Notes under the pieces: generated by a model
Seen by the model: only the letters and a program-made list of their open reading frames with translations
What the model was told of the DNA's origin: nothing
The model's database searches: none
Assembly (NCBI GenBank): GCA_019009955.1
Contig: CM032228.1
Location: forward strand, 173,920,001 to 173,984,000
Length of the DNA stretch: 64,000 nt
Source of the DNA: Riptortus pedestris
Lineage: Eukaryota > Arthropoda > Insecta > Hemiptera > Alydidae
Direction of reading: 5' to 3'
Shown: one piece after another, positions 12,222 to 25,205 of the stretch
Numbering within the stretch: the stretch's first letter is position 1
How the letters are laid out: the number at the start of each line of letters is the position of its first letter
Program-made: the position numbers and the translations under genes

Positions 12222-12764
12222 ATTCCGCTCTAAGAGGCTGCGTGAAGTAAGCAGATTTCCCACGTGCTGACGCATGAAACGCTGATTATCTTAACTAAAC
12301 ATCTATTCTCTATTACTCCCGCAGTAAGAAACCTATGATAACATAAAGTGAAATACAAGCTGCTTATGTGATATTCAGACCCACAGTCACTCAAAATAAA
12401 AATCGGATGTGTGGAAGTGGTGGGATGAATAATATGAGATGAATAGTAATGTTTATAACTATATATATACGAAATAAATATGCAACAAGATTAGTTATAT
12501 ACAATTTTTCGACCAGTCTCAAAATAATGGAAATATTCCAAATTTTTGATTTTTACGTATCTAACCGTCCACTCTCCCTGTTCCAATTTCAGCTATCAAC
12601 GAACTTGATTTTAGGTTCACATGGGCACACACGTGTTTGAGTGCGTGTAATTCGGTTTTTAACAACCTTATTTTCCTCTCCTAGATCTCGTTATGTGGCG
12701 GAACTAATTTATTTATTTAGTTATGTGACATATCTGATTTCCCTTTGGTGTAATCTGCTAGAAA
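12222..12764 (+). repeat. HINE copy, 5' block D, diverged
   Basis: Decayed 5' end (ctaagaggctgcgtgaagta), an intact agcagatttcccacgtg, then block D, which is shared with 25327, 33490, 35848 and 38374. The middle block and a decayed 3' end (ctgatttccctttggtgtaa) ending ctgcta follow. There is no TA expansion, and the middle-to-3' region is rearranged. It starts 175 bp after the previous copy in the same orientation. Confidence 0.8.
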
Positions 12765-13515
12765 CCTTTCATTCTTTGGTAGGAGTCCATTTCAGATGGT
12801 GCAGTCATCACGGAACAGTAGATAAGCCAGTTCATTAACAACATCCTATATAGAAAATATTTGCTACTGAGTTCAAAAATGAGTTTGGAACCGATCGTTC
12901 ATCAAAATTAATTCAGTGGACGTGAGTCTAGTCTTCCTCTTTAGCTCGTGTTATTTGCCTCTGTTACTGTACAATTATGGTAAATCTTCTATTTCTGTTT
13001 TAATACTTTTAATTGTGCAACTATTACAAGGGAATAACGTGCATTATCCATTAAAGTTCTTGGAATAATAATGAAGGTGAAACTAAGAAACCTTAAGTGC
13101 ACTTCGCTTAGTTCAAATGCTTGTGGAAGAAAAGAGACCGTCATTATTAAGCTGTTAATGTATTGATTCATCAGTAGCTGTCACATTTTGACAACCAAGC
13201 CTTTCTTCCCCACTATCTGATTCAACACACTTCACAAGCTGAATACCGCTTCCCAATTTACACAGCAAAGCTAAATGTTCACGCTGAAAAGCTTTTCACT
13301 GGCTCAATAACTATTTGGTATGGTTTTTACCATTTATTGGGATTCTAAATTGATGAAAGTATGATTAAAATTGAGTATAAAATGAAAGTATGATTTTGTC
13401 ACAAATGTTGTATGTATGATAATGTCTGTTGTGGCATGAATATAAATAGAGCTGCTGGGAGATAATGTGATTTTTTGTCGCCCTCATACCCAAGTTTAAT
13501 CTGATGATAATTTAC
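12765..13515. other. Unassigned DNA
   Basis: No gene or repeat recognised. Short frames only. Confidence 0.4.
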
Positions 13516-13516
13516 A

Positions 13517-13560
<44 letters not shown>
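13516..13560. repeat. (AT)n(GT)n microsatellite
   Basis: About six AT units followed by about 17 GT units, not associated with a HINE. Confidence 0.95.
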
Positions 13561-13564
<4 letters not shown>

Positions 13565-14427
13565 GATATTTTTACTATTTTATATTTAAGATTGTGGGTA
13601 ACGGCGCCGGCTGAGAAAATACGTAATAAAAGTCTGTTTTTTTTTTCTAGTAAGATTGAGATTTTTTTTAAGAGGTGTTTTTCCTTAATAAGTGTAATTG
13701 CAGTGATTCAGTTATTTAAGTAAGTAAACTATATTGATACAGGCATCTTATGAAATCAATCTAGAATGATATTGGCCACTGTTCATTCGCAATTGAATTA
13801 TGTCGAAATACATTTGAAAATTGAGATAATAATGTAATTTAACTTTTTTTAACTTGCCATCAATTTATCATTATTTTTTTTAATTTCAGGTAAGGATTGG
13901 TTTCAAGGATTGGAAGAAATTTGCAAGTAGTTCTTATTTATTAACGATTTTCATTCTATTATATTCCTAATACCATTATTTATTATAACTACAACACTTA
14001 GCTTGTCTAATTAGGGAAAAATTGGCATATCTTAAAGGTTTTTTAAGTTATTTAGCCTTCTGTAATTGTTTGCAGTACTTATATAATTCCATTAAACACT
14101 GGAGTGTTATATATTTTAGAATTTATATCTTAATTATTATTAATTATAGTTGTTATAATTTGCAATTTAAAACTTATAATATTTGAGTTACTAATTCCGT
14201 CACATCCATTTCAAGACATTTTTGGGTTAGAAGGAAAGGGATTGTATTTCATTCCTTTGCCATGATGTAGGAGAATAACTGTAGACATATTTCGCTCCAA
14301 AAAGTTAGGTACACAATATGGTTAGTTATTATACTTGTTGTATATATTCTAGGAAAACAAGAAGTTGTTCTATTGGGATTTTTCATGAGTGGTAAATTAT
14401 ACTTACTTTTTTTATATTTTTTATTAA
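13561..14427. other. Very AT-rich unassigned DNA
   Basis: Long T and A runs, with no coding signal or repeat family that I can place. Confidence 0.4.
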
Positions 14428-14896
14428 TACTCTTGTATGCAGTAAATCACATTATTCGAAGCTTAAATACAATATATTGTTTCCCAGAGACTTTTGTTAT
14501 ACGAGATGCATGCAAATATGTTCTTGTGACCCCCACCCCCGTCTTAAACTCTTGAACCACTAAAATTTGATTTATTGAGATAGAATTTAATCTGATTCAT
14601 TATAAATTACAGTAAAAGATATAGTGTATAGTTTTCAATAAAATTAATATGATATATTCTGATATGTTTGAATTATTGTTTTTCTTTCCGGCGTCGGAAT
14701 TAATGAAAACCGTTGGCAGACCTGTTTGTTTACATTTGAGCCGGTTTCCGTCCGGCGGGGAAAGATTTATTATTACCGCTTGTATTTATTCACCTAATAT
14801 TCACGGTGGTATTGTGTTAGCAGTTTGTAGGTTTATCTATTATTAAAATTCACGTGGGAAATCTGCTTAGTTTACGCAGCACCTGCGTAGACGGAC
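14428..14896 (-). repeat. HINE 5' half, block B
   Basis: The minus-strand copy holds block B only (taaatcacattattcgaagc at its 3' side) to a near-perfect 5' terminus at 14864-14896 with one inserted base (gcgtagacggac). The middle block, TA tract and 3' module are missing. Confidence 0.85.
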
Positions 14897-15481
14897 TTTT
14901 AATATTTTTATGATTTCATTATTAATTTTAAGGGGCTTCTATGCTCACCAACCAAGTAGGAGGTGCGTAAAAAAACTAGATTTTCTTCCATTAATACTAA
15001 AATATGCTTATCCTTCATATATCTACAAATGCAAATCTGAAACAATCATTTTATTATCCCAAATTTTCTTCATTTCCTCTACACTGTCTTGTTACGGGCT
15101 CAACGTAAACATTTCATGATATTTATGCTGTGTTTATCATAAATATTTTATCATTAACGCAAGTTTATTATGGAAATTGCATGAGAATATGTAAAAAATA
15201 AAAATAAAACAATTTGGTAATTATACTTATTAGTGTACAACATATTATAAAAAATTGAAAATGAAAAACTGAAATCTAGGGCACAATAGAATATCAATGA
15301 CCACCCAGGTGACTATTACATTGTGGTGGCATTGGATACCTTTAATTAGTATTTGTTTTCAATTAGCTACTCTGTTGCCTCACGATGCTGACTGGGGGCT
15401 GGAAAACTGATAGAATTCTTACCTTGAAGACTAATCCACGAAATAGAACCGAGAGCAAGTAGTGAACGTCAAGTGGTGTTC
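14897..15481. other. Unassigned AT-rich DNA
   Basis: No gene or repeat recognised. Confidence 0.4.
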
Positions 15482-15562
15482 ATGTTATTAATAAACGATC
15501 AATTTATGCCGTTAACTACTAACACTAATTGGGACGAGTTACCTATAGGTCACCATAATTTC
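15482..15562 (-). mobile_element. SINE 3'-tail fragment
   Basis: Minus-strand match to the SINE tail: 'ctaattgggacgagttacct' then 'ataggtcacca'. The body and promoter are lacking. Confidence 0.6.
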
Positions 15563-16016
15563 TTTGTGAATACATGCATGAGTAAAAAAGTGATACGGGA
15601 GTGCATTTATCTCGGTGTTGTTTCGAAACATTTTGAATGCCCCCATCAGGGAAATGAGTGTACAGCATAAGAGCAGAGAGCCCTGAGAGGAGGAAGAAAT
15701 AGGGCGGGTCCTATAAAAATGAGATTTATCGGATATCGTTTAGGTAATAAAGGCCCTTTGAGACTTTGTCTCCGTTCCATAGTAAACAGCCATCAAACTC
15801 CCCTTTATAACTGTTATTTATTACTTATTACATTACCCCTTAACCAGCCTAAAACCCGTTGAAGAGGGGAACATACAACGATTTATTAAAATTGCCACAC
15901 TCTCTCTTTAAGGTACATTATATACATTGTCAGATTTTTTTTCTATTCTTTAAAACGCAATAATTTGAATGAATATAAAAAGAAATTATTTACGTTTTAT
16001 TATGTGCAAGTAATTA
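15563..16016. other. Unassigned DNA
   Basis: No repeat or gene recognised. Confidence 0.4.
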
Positions 16017-16862
16017 TTTTTTAGAATATTTCTCTTAAGGCCGTATTCGTAACTCGAAAATGTCTTCAAAAAAATACATCCATTGATCCTACCAGGAGAT
16101 GACGAAAATGAGGTCCATCCAAATATATATATTATATATATATATATATAAATATATATATATATTTGATCTTTACCTACCTCAATATTTTTTCGTTTTA
16201 TGTAAAAAGCAAGATCAAGTTCGTTAATGCTGAAAACGGAGCTGTGAAAGGGGGGGGGGAGAAAGGGAGGATTTAAATATCGTAAATTTGAAATAGTACC
16301 GTTGTTATACGTCGGATCAAGAAGTTCTATAAGACCAATCATATTGCAAATTATATGTTCTCTAAATAGTGTTAAGTACATTTATTCTCTATATTGAATA
16401 TTAACCGAGATATTTGGATTTTTTAGTTTTCAGTCTTCAGCAAACCCCTACTCCTACTAATGCCACATAAACAATACACTGTTATATAATAGACCACTTT
16501 ATTCGAAGCTTAAATACCAAATATTGTTTCCAAGAAACCTTTATTATACGAAATACATGCCTTATGTTTTTGATTACTAAAATTTGAGTGATTGAGATAA
16601 AAATTTATATAAACTACAGTACTAGAAATAGTAAATAGGTTTCAATAAAATAAATATGTTGTATTCAGATATATTTCAGTAAGTGTTTTTCTTTTTTCCG
16701 GTGAAGAATATTTCTATCTGTCTATTCAGCCCTGAGCTGTTAGCTTACCTTTTTGTATACAATTCAGACGCTTTCCGTTGGGAGGTTAATAAAATTAACT
16801 GAAACATTTCACATTATCGTTTGCATTTATTCACTTAATATTTACGGTGTTGTTAATACCTT
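16017..16862 (-). repeat. HINE copy, block B, lacking the 5' terminus
   Basis: The 3' end begins ttttttagaatatttctctt with a decayed palindrome. The 3' module, an interrupted (TA)n (16123-16166), the C-rich tract (a G run on this strand) and a long B block follow. It stops near 16862, about 70 bp before the expected terminus. Confidence 0.88.
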
Positions 16863-17039
16863 TGTTGTTGCTCACAGCATATATTTCCAATTCAGTTAGT
16901 TTTACTAAATACGTATTGTATTTCCAATTTTTCAATTGCTTTCATACAATTCCTTTCCATTATTGGTATAACGCAAACATTATAGTGTTATGGCAGAAAG
17001 CGTTTTTTACATTGTTATAATATTAAATTAAGGTAAATG

Positions 17040-17335
17040 TGACGGTTTAATTTATTTATTATGTAAACTCCGCAACTGTGGCGACTTGGCTCTTCTTAAA
17101 CATGGGGGAAAACAAAACAAAAACAAAAAACAAGTAAACAAAATAACAAAACAAAGTAACACAAAAGAAACAAGAAACATGAACACAACAAAATAACAAG
17201 AAACATATAACCAATAACACAAAAGGAACAAGAAACACGAACACAACATAGAACAGGTGGTAAATAAATAAGTGAAAAGAAAACTTGGTAACTTTGAAAA
17301 AAAAACTATTCTTAAAAACAGGCATCATTCAAATT
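17040..17335 (-). mobile_element. Non-LTR 3'-UTR insertion
   Basis: The strand is almost free of T over 17100-17260, so the minus strand is T-rich. It ends toward 17045 in a GC-containing motif followed by ataataaataaa-type sequence. The same arrangement follows the ORF remnants at 20446-20690 and 44150-44545 and forms the insertion at 50459-50869. I read it as a 5'-truncated LINE copy of 3' UTR only. No clear target duplication found. Confidence 0.5.
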
Positions 17336-17423
17336 TAAACACGTCACACACATACTCGCGCGCGCGCACACACGCACACGCGTTTAAAATATGGAATTAA
17401 ATATTCTTAAACTGCCCAATTGT

Positions 17424-17550
17424 TTTTAGCAGATTTCCCTCAAGGGAAATCAGCTATTGAGGTCGTACTCATGACGCGATTTTCGAAAAATTTCTTCAAA
17501 TGTCCATCGATCCTACCCAGGAGATGACGAAAATGAGGTCCGTTCAAAAC

Positions 17551-17621
<71 letters not shown>

Positions 17622-18111
17622 CTGTTAACACTCTAGCGGTCGCAATTTTTGTTTAATCGTCACCAAACTCGGTATTTAATCGTTTGATGTAAAAAGGAAG
17701 ATCAAGTTCGTTAACGGCTGAAATCGGACCAGTGGGAGGGGAGGGGGTTAGAGGGTTTTTTTTTCGAAAACTCGAAATATCTCCGTTACTAGGTATACGT
17801 CGGATCGAAAAATTGTATAGCACCAATCTTATTGAAAATTAAATTTACTATAAATATTGTACTATACATTTATTCTGTATCTTGATCAATAACCGAGATA
17901 TTTGCATTTGTATTCTGTGCGTGGTCGGCAGGAATCGGCTACGTTCGGGATATTCCGCCGAGAGCTCTGGCAGCCTTTTCCGTAAACTGTTAGTCCCTCG
18001 TGAATAGGTTTAGAGATCCCTTACTACTACAGATGTTATTAGGCAGATTTCTCGACTGTAAAACTTCACGTGGGAAATCTGCTTAGTTTACGCAGCCCCT
18101 GCGTGACGGAC
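17424..18111 (-). repeat. HINE full-length copy, 5' block C
   Basis: Minus strand. The 3' end ttttagcagatttccctcaa starts at 17424. 3' module, (TA)n 17551-17617, G-rich tract (17735-17751), block C and a perfect 5' terminus to 18111. It lies directly against the non-LTR remnant that follows, so it inserted at that element's 3' end. Confidence 0.95.
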
Positions 18112-18290
18112 TTTTTAAATATGTCAGAATCGTGGCAATATGTGGGCTACCCTCAGTCAGTAGTTCGTTCAAGTCATGTGGAATCTTTAAGTAAGCTCGT
18201 AATCTGCATTCTGTTAGTAGGTGTTTTATAGTTAGTCCAGTTTTGCAATGAGTACAAGTAGGCTTGTATTTTCTGTTCATTATTTAAGCA
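18112..18290 (-). pseudogene. Non-LTR C-terminal zinc-knuckle remnant
   Basis: A minus-strand frame reads C-x2-C, LTIKHLLTEC and a conserved C-terminal stretch ending TYLK at about 18117. It matches the tail of the copy at 3560-3795 (CQHCNCRLTIKHILTDC; final YLKY). No upstream domain is present. The frame runs on into the adjacent HINE 5' end, giving an artificial fusion (SPSRRGCVN). A SINE lies about 65 bp upstream in the element's orientation. Confidence 0.8.
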
Positions 18291-18355
18291 ATAAATTATG
18301 GATTTAAATCTTTTGGCTTGTTTAATGAGCATATGTAAGTTCAAAGCCTTCGCAA

Positions 18356-18570
18356 ATTATTATTTATTAACGTCCACATTTCGCATCTAAGTCTAATTGT
18401 GACGAGTTATATACAGGTTACCACTCTTTTATAGCCAGGGTGGTACTAAGGAATTTATTTAATGGATTCCGCCACTAAATGAATTCCTTTGCACCGACGG
18501 GAATCGAACTCGCCACTCAAGGATTGCCATGTGAGATTAATGTCAACGCTTTAACTCGCATGGCTAACCC
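18356..18570 (-). mobile_element. tRNA-derived SINE, full length
   Basis: Minus strand. The promoter end is at 18570, with the B box as gggaatcgaact on the plus strand, and the attatttatta tail is at the left. Flanked by a likely target duplication of 10 matches in 12: aagccttcgcaa (18344-18355) versus aaaccttcacaa (18571-18582). Confidence 0.85.
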
Positions 18571-18582
18571 AAACCTTCACAA

Positions 18583-19215
18583 TATTCCTCTTGAATTTTT
18601 TTTAATCAAAACATTATTTTAGTTCTTGAAAACCTGTGAATTATTGCCATTAAACATTCCGACAACCCTAAAGACATTGACTTGTCGTTTTTGGAAGACG
18701 ATGGGTTTATTTTATGAACCTTGTTTATGCATCTATATTTAACAGAGAACTTCATCTACAGACATCTAAATGTCTGTAAAAATAGTTTTTCGTGAAGATT
18801 TTATTTTTAAGCGGTTGACTGATGGTTGTTTGTTTTCGTCTCCTCCCTTAAACAAATGTCCCTACCCCCTTATGGTAAGAAAAGAGTGTCGACATCATTA
18901 ATCAAGATATTTTTATGGTCATTCATTGAAGGATGTGACGTCGAAATGATATTCGGAAAACACCACCAGCAACTTCAAATTACTCTGGTTGGCTCATGAA
19001 GGGTCGAGTACTTCTTAAGAGAAAAGCCCGATTACTTGTCTTAGCCACCCAAATGTGCAACGATCAAACTATTAAACGGATGGTGATAGTTAATATTAGT
19101 TTCGTTCATAAATATATTTACCTTATATTATATACAACATAATTATGTCAAAGTTGTTGTATCGCCTAGCATTGTTGTATGCATCGCCTCCTTACGCTGC
19201 ATGCCATACAGGAAA
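18583..19215. other. Unassigned DNA
   Basis: No gene or repeat recognised. Confidence 0.4.
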
Positions 19216-19800
19216 GTCCGTCACTTCTGCGATAACTAAGCAGATTTTACATTTATCTCAAAACTTAAAAGTTCAATAAGAACAATATTTGCTATTGAAG
19301 CAAATAATGGGCTTCACAATACAACAGTTTATTGTTAACATGACATGAGTAGGGGTGGGAATTCACTGAAGGCCGGAAACTAAAAAAAAATGTTAATATC
19401 TCGGTTAATAATTAAGATAACGTAAATACGTACGTATTTATAGAACATCACATTTACAATAAGATTGATTCTATACAAATTTTCAATCCGATATATAATA
19501 ACGGAGATATTTTGACTTCTCGAAAATCCTCCACTCTGAACCCCCCCTCCCGCTGGTCCGATTTCAGCCATTAACGAACTTGATCTTCATTTTTAGATAA
19601 AACGTTTAAATTTCGATTTTGGTATCGATCAGAACAAACAATTGCTACCGCTAAAGTGTTAACAGACAAATATATATAAAATTTTGAACGGACTTTTCGT
19701 CATCTCCTAAGTAGGGATGGACCTTCAAAGAAATTTTTTGAAAGTCTCATCATGAGTGCAACCTTAATAGCTGATTTCCTGTAAGGGAAATCGGCTAAAA
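19216..19800 (+). repeat. HINE copy, short block-B-like 5' region
   Basis: 5' end gtccgtcacttctgcg (decayed), agcagatttt, then a shortened B block ('catgagtaggggtggg'), the middle block, C-rich tract 19540-19554, only a minimal TA tract (19669-19678), and a 3' module ending ctgatttcctgtaaggga and ggctaaaa. It shows that the long TA expansion is not required for copy integrity. Confidence 0.9.
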
Positions 19801-20018
19801 ACAACACCTACATAAAGTTACCATATTACTAATGAGTTTTATATTTATATACATAAAAGAACACAAAGGTTATTACTGCTCTGGAGAATCAAATTCTCAC
19901 CAACAAGAAATTTGAACTGTGATCTTACTTGGTATTGTTTTAAAAGACATGTTCATCATAGTTTTCCCTTGAACTTTTTTTTTTTGAGGGGCTCGGTTTC
20001 TCCAGGGGACATAAGTTG

Positions 20019-20080
20019 ATGTGCTTCAAAAATAAGTGTTTTGAGAATATTTATTCTCAAAACACCTATTTTTGAAGCAT
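20019..20080. repeat. Near-perfect hairpin
   Basis: Arms of about 29 bp (gcttcaaaaataagtgtttt and its complement) separated by 2-4 bases, with one mismatch and one extra base. It could be a small fold-back transposon or a cruciform-forming sequence. Confidence 0.85.
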
Positions 20081-20224
20081 GAATCTTCATTATGATGTTC
20101 TTTTGGACTATTATTATTGCATATGACTTTATTTATTCAATGTTCAATTGATATTTTCCAGTATTTAAATTTATTAAATAAAGTTAATCTAATTAGTGGC
20201 TTCTGAAAGGTTTTGGTGGAAAAC

Positions 20225-20690
20225 TAGTTACGATATACTTTACCTATAATCCCATCATAACGAATATAAAGGGCAGTCTATATAACATACAATTGATAAA
20301 TAAAAAAGTAAATTTATTTTGGCTACCTAGGCATATAACTAAGAGCTTGATGGTTGATTCACAATCCAAAATTGCTGCAAGCAAAACTAACATCGATATG
20401 ACTCAAATAACCCTAACTGACGCACTACATTACTACAAAAATTAACTTTTAATTAATTTTTTGTTTATTTATTATAAATTATTACTCATCACAGTTTTAT
20501 TTATTTTTGAATTTAATATTACGCTTGTTTCTTTTTTTTTCTCTTTTGTTAATTATTCGTGTTCTGCTTTTGTTTACATTTTTTCCCGTCAAAATTTTCT
20601 CTGTTTTAACAGTTTTTATTTAATTAGTTCTTGTTGCTTTTTACATTTTCTTTTCCATTAGTGATATCGCCCAGCAGTAACTATAAATAT
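20225..20690 (+). pseudogene. Non-LTR RNase H fragment with T-rich 3' UTR
   Basis: A frame at about 20290-20445 reads KKVNLFWLPRH and then a TNIDMTQITLTDAL stretch. This corresponds to the RNase H WxPGH motif and the following conserved region seen also at about 43715-43760. The zinc-knuckle tail is missing. A strongly T-rich segment (20446-20660) ends in gtgatatcgcccagcagtaa and then an A-rich end, like the other 3' UTRs of this family in the window. Inactive. Confidence 0.65.
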
Positions 20691-21433
20691 AAAGATGAGC
20701 ATTCAAAAATGTTAAGTATTTTTACCATTTAATTATTTGATGATAGGTATCCAAATTGCGTAGCACCAAACAAACAAATAAATAAACTTTTCTTAAAGGT
20801 TAAATTTTCTATGTTTCTCGGGTCGATAAGAAGGCTACTTGTATCATTCTTCGGTTCCCATGACATTTTCATCCTCAATGCTCCACAAATAGAAGCATAC
20901 GCCCTTTGTTGTTCTATTTCATTGTTAGCCCTACTGAAATATCCCCCGGGAGTCGGGGGTGGACAGAGAAATTATGAAAACAGTGACGCATTAGTCAGCT
21001 TAGCTCGTCTATTATCTTTAGTAATACTCCACCACTCGGTAAAGAAGCAGCTGTTCGGTCTATCGGCAGTGACAGTGGGTCCATTAAGTCTGTTTTCTTA
21101 CATCTGATCAAAGGCTCAATGTTATTGTTTGCAACTGATCTTAAAAAAAAAAAAAAAAACAAGGTTTCTTGCATCACATAACTTTAGCCATTGACTCGCT
21201 AACTCACGCACACGCACCAATCCCTTAGCATATTGGCCTATTGGGTGTATTGGGATTCATAGCGTCCAAGTACCTGAGAGTGGCAGAAAAGACCAGGGAG
21301 TAGAAAACTTAGTTATATTTTAGGCGAGTAGGGGGTTTCTTACTTGCATCAGTGATTTATCTTTGGGTTATAGAGAACAATAATCAGGATCAACAAAAGG
21401 GTCTTGTCCTATACAAGCATTCAATACGCAAAA
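20691..21433. other. Unassigned DNA
   Basis: A 98-codon plus frame (20811-21107) and an antisense one overlap, with no domain, splice support or codon pattern. Not called. Confidence 0.35.
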
Positions 21434-21813
21434 GTCCGTCACGCAGGGGCTGCGTAAACTAAGCAGATTTTCCACGTGATGTTTTACAATAGAGAAATTT
21501 CACGAGAGCCGAGCGATTAAGGAAACGGCCGAACTAGCTTTTGGCGGGTAAATCACTCGTCCATTAGCCGCCCAGATTTAATAAAAATGCAAATATCTCG
21601 GTTAATATTCAAGATAGAGAATATATGTATATAACAATATTTATAGTAAATTCAATAAGATTGATTTTGTACAATTTTTCGATCCCCCCTCCCACTTCTC
21701 CGATTTCAGCCGTTAACGAACTTATCTTTCTTTTTACCGAAAACGACTAAATATCGAGTTTGGTAACGATCAAACAAAAATTGCGACAGCTAGAGCGGTA
21801 ACAGACAAATACA
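21434..21813 (+). repeat. HINE copy, block A, cut at the microsatellite
   Basis: Perfect 5' terminus and block A. The middle block has a small deletion before the C-rich tract. Similarity ends at acagacaaatacata, exactly where other copies enter the (TA)n tract. The 3' module is absent. Confidence 0.92.
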
Positions 21814-24800
21814 TAAGTGCTTCCAGACTTTGAAAATTTTGCAGCTACTACGAAATATATACTCTTCTTGTCTAACTTTTTGCTAGTAACAAGTATATGG
21901 TGCAAGACTAAAGTGTAAATTATTGTTGTGGCGATACAACTTTAATCTACTCATCATCTCATACTAGATAATGCCTAACGTTAGCCAGCTTGTGCAGGCC
22001 ACGGAGGGACGGCTATCTAACAAATGTGGCCATGAGTGGAATTTTACTCATTGCACCTTTTGTCCTGGGTGGTCTGATGCAGAAGGCAAAGGGAACCCAC
22101 AGTATGTCCATGTGACCCTCTTTTCCCTTGTTCGTTCCCTTGAAAATCAATTTTACATATGTTCACGGGAGCAATTACCAGATGTAGCCTGTAGATGCTC
22201 AATAGAATTTGATATACACCACTACTACTAGACAGAAAAGCCAATCCGTCTGTTGAAATAAACGGGGAAAATTTTAGTAAGGTGGTACCTGGGCCGTTTC
22301 CACCATTCTTTACCATTCCTTGCTGTTCCCAACAAGGCTTTCCTTACTATGAAATAACATACTAATAAAGGAACTTGAATACGAGATTATTTTGAAGAAT
22401 TTCTGAGCATTGTACTAAATTAAAAAAAATAAATAAACTCATTTCACAAATATATTATGTTAGATGTTTCAATTGCCTAGGAAATAAGTTTAAAAAACAC
22501 TTTCCTCTCCTGTAGATGAGAAGAGGCTGATAGAAAGGGCTGGTGGTCTGTGAAGTAATTCAAATATTTCCGGCTGATTGTGAGAGAACTGTTGCCGGAA
22601 AAACCATTTCCCAGAGGTCCTGAGCGGAATTACTCGATTTAAATGAGGGAGGAAGGAGACTAAGTGGAAGATATTTACAACTGGCGATAAGGAAAGGCGG
22701 GAAATAAAAAGGGGAAGAGATAGATAGTTATGTGTGGCTCATTTATCATCCTTTAGTGCCCATTACAAACACTTTTTTTTTTCTTTTCAGACATTTATTT
22801 TTATAATTTATTTTGATTTTTATTGCGACGTCTTTTTAAATTTTTATTCTGATACAAATGTATATGGTCAGCGAAACTAACAGCATATTTATTGCTTGCA
22901 TTTTAAATTAATCTGTAATTTTTCACCTTTACATTTCGCTCTCCGTGTATGAATAACCGCTAGAAACTAAATAAATGGTTTGAATTTAGTTTATTTGCGT
23001 AGACGATTTTTTATAATATAAATTAGTTTTTAATTCAAATTTAGGTTGCCAGTATTCTAATGCATAAGTGACGTTTTTGACTATTTTATCCATTAAATTT
23101 AATGTTATTTTGTCCTTTTTTTGTATGTGTTTTTTTCTAACATCTTTTCGTTCTCCTCTTCTTGATTTTCTTTTGTCATAATTAGCCTGTCATTGTAAAC
23201 TCTTAATAGTACAAATATTAGAAATGCAAATCCTTCTATTACATTTTCAAAATTTAATAAAACTATTGCAGTTTAAATGAACTGCTATACTTGCATATAA
23301 TGTTTTGTGAATTTCGAGAAATTCTGCCTAATATCCATATTCTTAAGTAGCAAAATATGCAATGGGAACCTCAGCTTAATCTTGACACCCCCTCCCCCTG
23401 TACGTTTACCGAAATATCTAGAAAGATCAGTCCATACAACCAGCTACAAAGCTTATTCTCTAGTCTCGTACATACTCTGAAACAATTAATTATTACTTTG
23501 TCGAAGTTTACAGAAGGTCGGATATGTATAATCATAACTATTTTTAATCAGGGTGGTTGAATAAAAAAGGGTCAAACCTCAACAATAACTTAGTTGATTT
23601 ATTTAAGAGACAAAGCGCTTTAGACGTAGTGAATTATGGTCAATGGAATAACATGCAATTACAATCAAACCTACGTCTTTTATAACAAAAATAAATGTAA
23701 AAAGTTTTTAAGAAAAAGGAAATTATAGGAAAAACTGTACACAAATTATTCGAGTTAATTGGCCTACCCTATTATCACTTCCACTTTCCAGAAACCAACC
23801 TTGATAACCGGTAATCATATGTTTCGAATGTAAAAATATAAAATGCATATACTGATAGAATATGACGAGTCTGATATCTCTACTATTTAGAAGGGCGTTA
23901 AACCTGGTTAGGTTACATTAAGGGAAGGTACCCAAGTATTTTACTCAGGAAAATATTGAATGGCAGACCAGGTGTACTAAGGAAGAGGTGGCTCACTGGC
24001 AAAGGACCCCAGGAAGGACTTGCGGAAGCTAGAGATGAATCATATATGTTGGTTCGCCTAGAGGTAAGCACTACATCACGAAACAATGCATGGCTCCGCT
24101 CCAGAATAAGCAATTCTCAAGACATCGCAACTATTGCTTTCGATACTACTGACCAAAGTAGTTCTTTTATCACTGGAAATGCAATGTCGTTAGTTAAAAG
24201 CAAAAAAAAATCATTATTATCAATGGAAACGTAATCCTTTATATTAATCTGAAAGAAATTTTTGCTTATTAAGGTTGTTTATACAAAAAAACAATACAAA
24301 TACTCACTTTAGGAACACTAACATACCTGAATTATTTAAAAACCATTTTCTTTTTCAGCTCTTTATTGCTTTCGATGTACTTTAGCTGAGTTATTTTACG
24401 AGTTCTAAATGTAAAATCGAGATGTGTTTTATATAAAACCTTGTCGCTTTTCCGGTTATAAGATTAGTACGTAGGAAAGATTGTGACTAAAACATGCTTT
24501 GAATTTGACGTTTGGGAGAGAAGTACCCATCATCTAAGAGGAGATCCGAAACCGAAATTCATTAGTAGAATACATAAACAACCTAACGATAGGCGTTAAC
24601 TAGTGCCTGTCTAAAAGTTAAACTTGTTTGACTGACGTGGGTCAGTAAGGACCTCGCCTGGTCCTGTATCTCATTATTGGATAAACGATGAGTCATCATT
24701 TTATAGTTATGAATGAAATTGCAGTACTTTGAAATGGATCCGCAAACTATTATATACGGACGGGGTTAGCCCTACTAGAGGATTGAAAATATATTGGATG

Positions 24801-25048
24801 TAATGAAATGCAGTTTGTAGATAATAATATTCATGTTGCTACATCCAGAAGGTAGACTGGTTAATTAGTACAAACCAATAGGATAACGAATACCACACAC
24901 AGAATCGAACCAGCGGTCACACAAGCAAATGCAGTGGTATGCGTTGCATTCTTCATTATTAGACTATTTAGTAATAAAGGCAGTTTATATTTCTGTACCA
25001 AATTATGAGGGTATGTTGCTCATATTACATATAATCTGAAAGTAAAAA
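21814..25048. other. Long stretch without recognised repeats
   Basis: Mostly AT-rich DNA. A GC-richer island at about 22500-22720 has no match elsewhere in the window. Frames at 21971-22231 and 23956-24234 are examined elsewhere; neither has domain support. Confidence 0.4.
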
Positions 25049-25153
25049 GTGACAACGCAGGGGCTGCGTAAACTAAGCAGATTTCCCAGGTGAAGTTTTA
25101 CAATAGGGAAATTTCACGAGACCCGAACAGTTACGGAAACGGCCGAACTAGCC

Positions 25154-25205
<52 letters not shown>

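Noticed and set aside
20811..21107. 98-codon plus frame
   Set aside because: Overlaps an antisense frame of similar length, has no domain or splice support, and ends in low-complexity sequence.
23949..24063. Possible plus-strand exon between ttttactcag and gag/gtaagc
   Set aside because: The acceptor lacks a clear pyrimidine tract and the frame has no recognisable motif. The open stretch continues well past the donor, so the splice signals are not needed to explain it.
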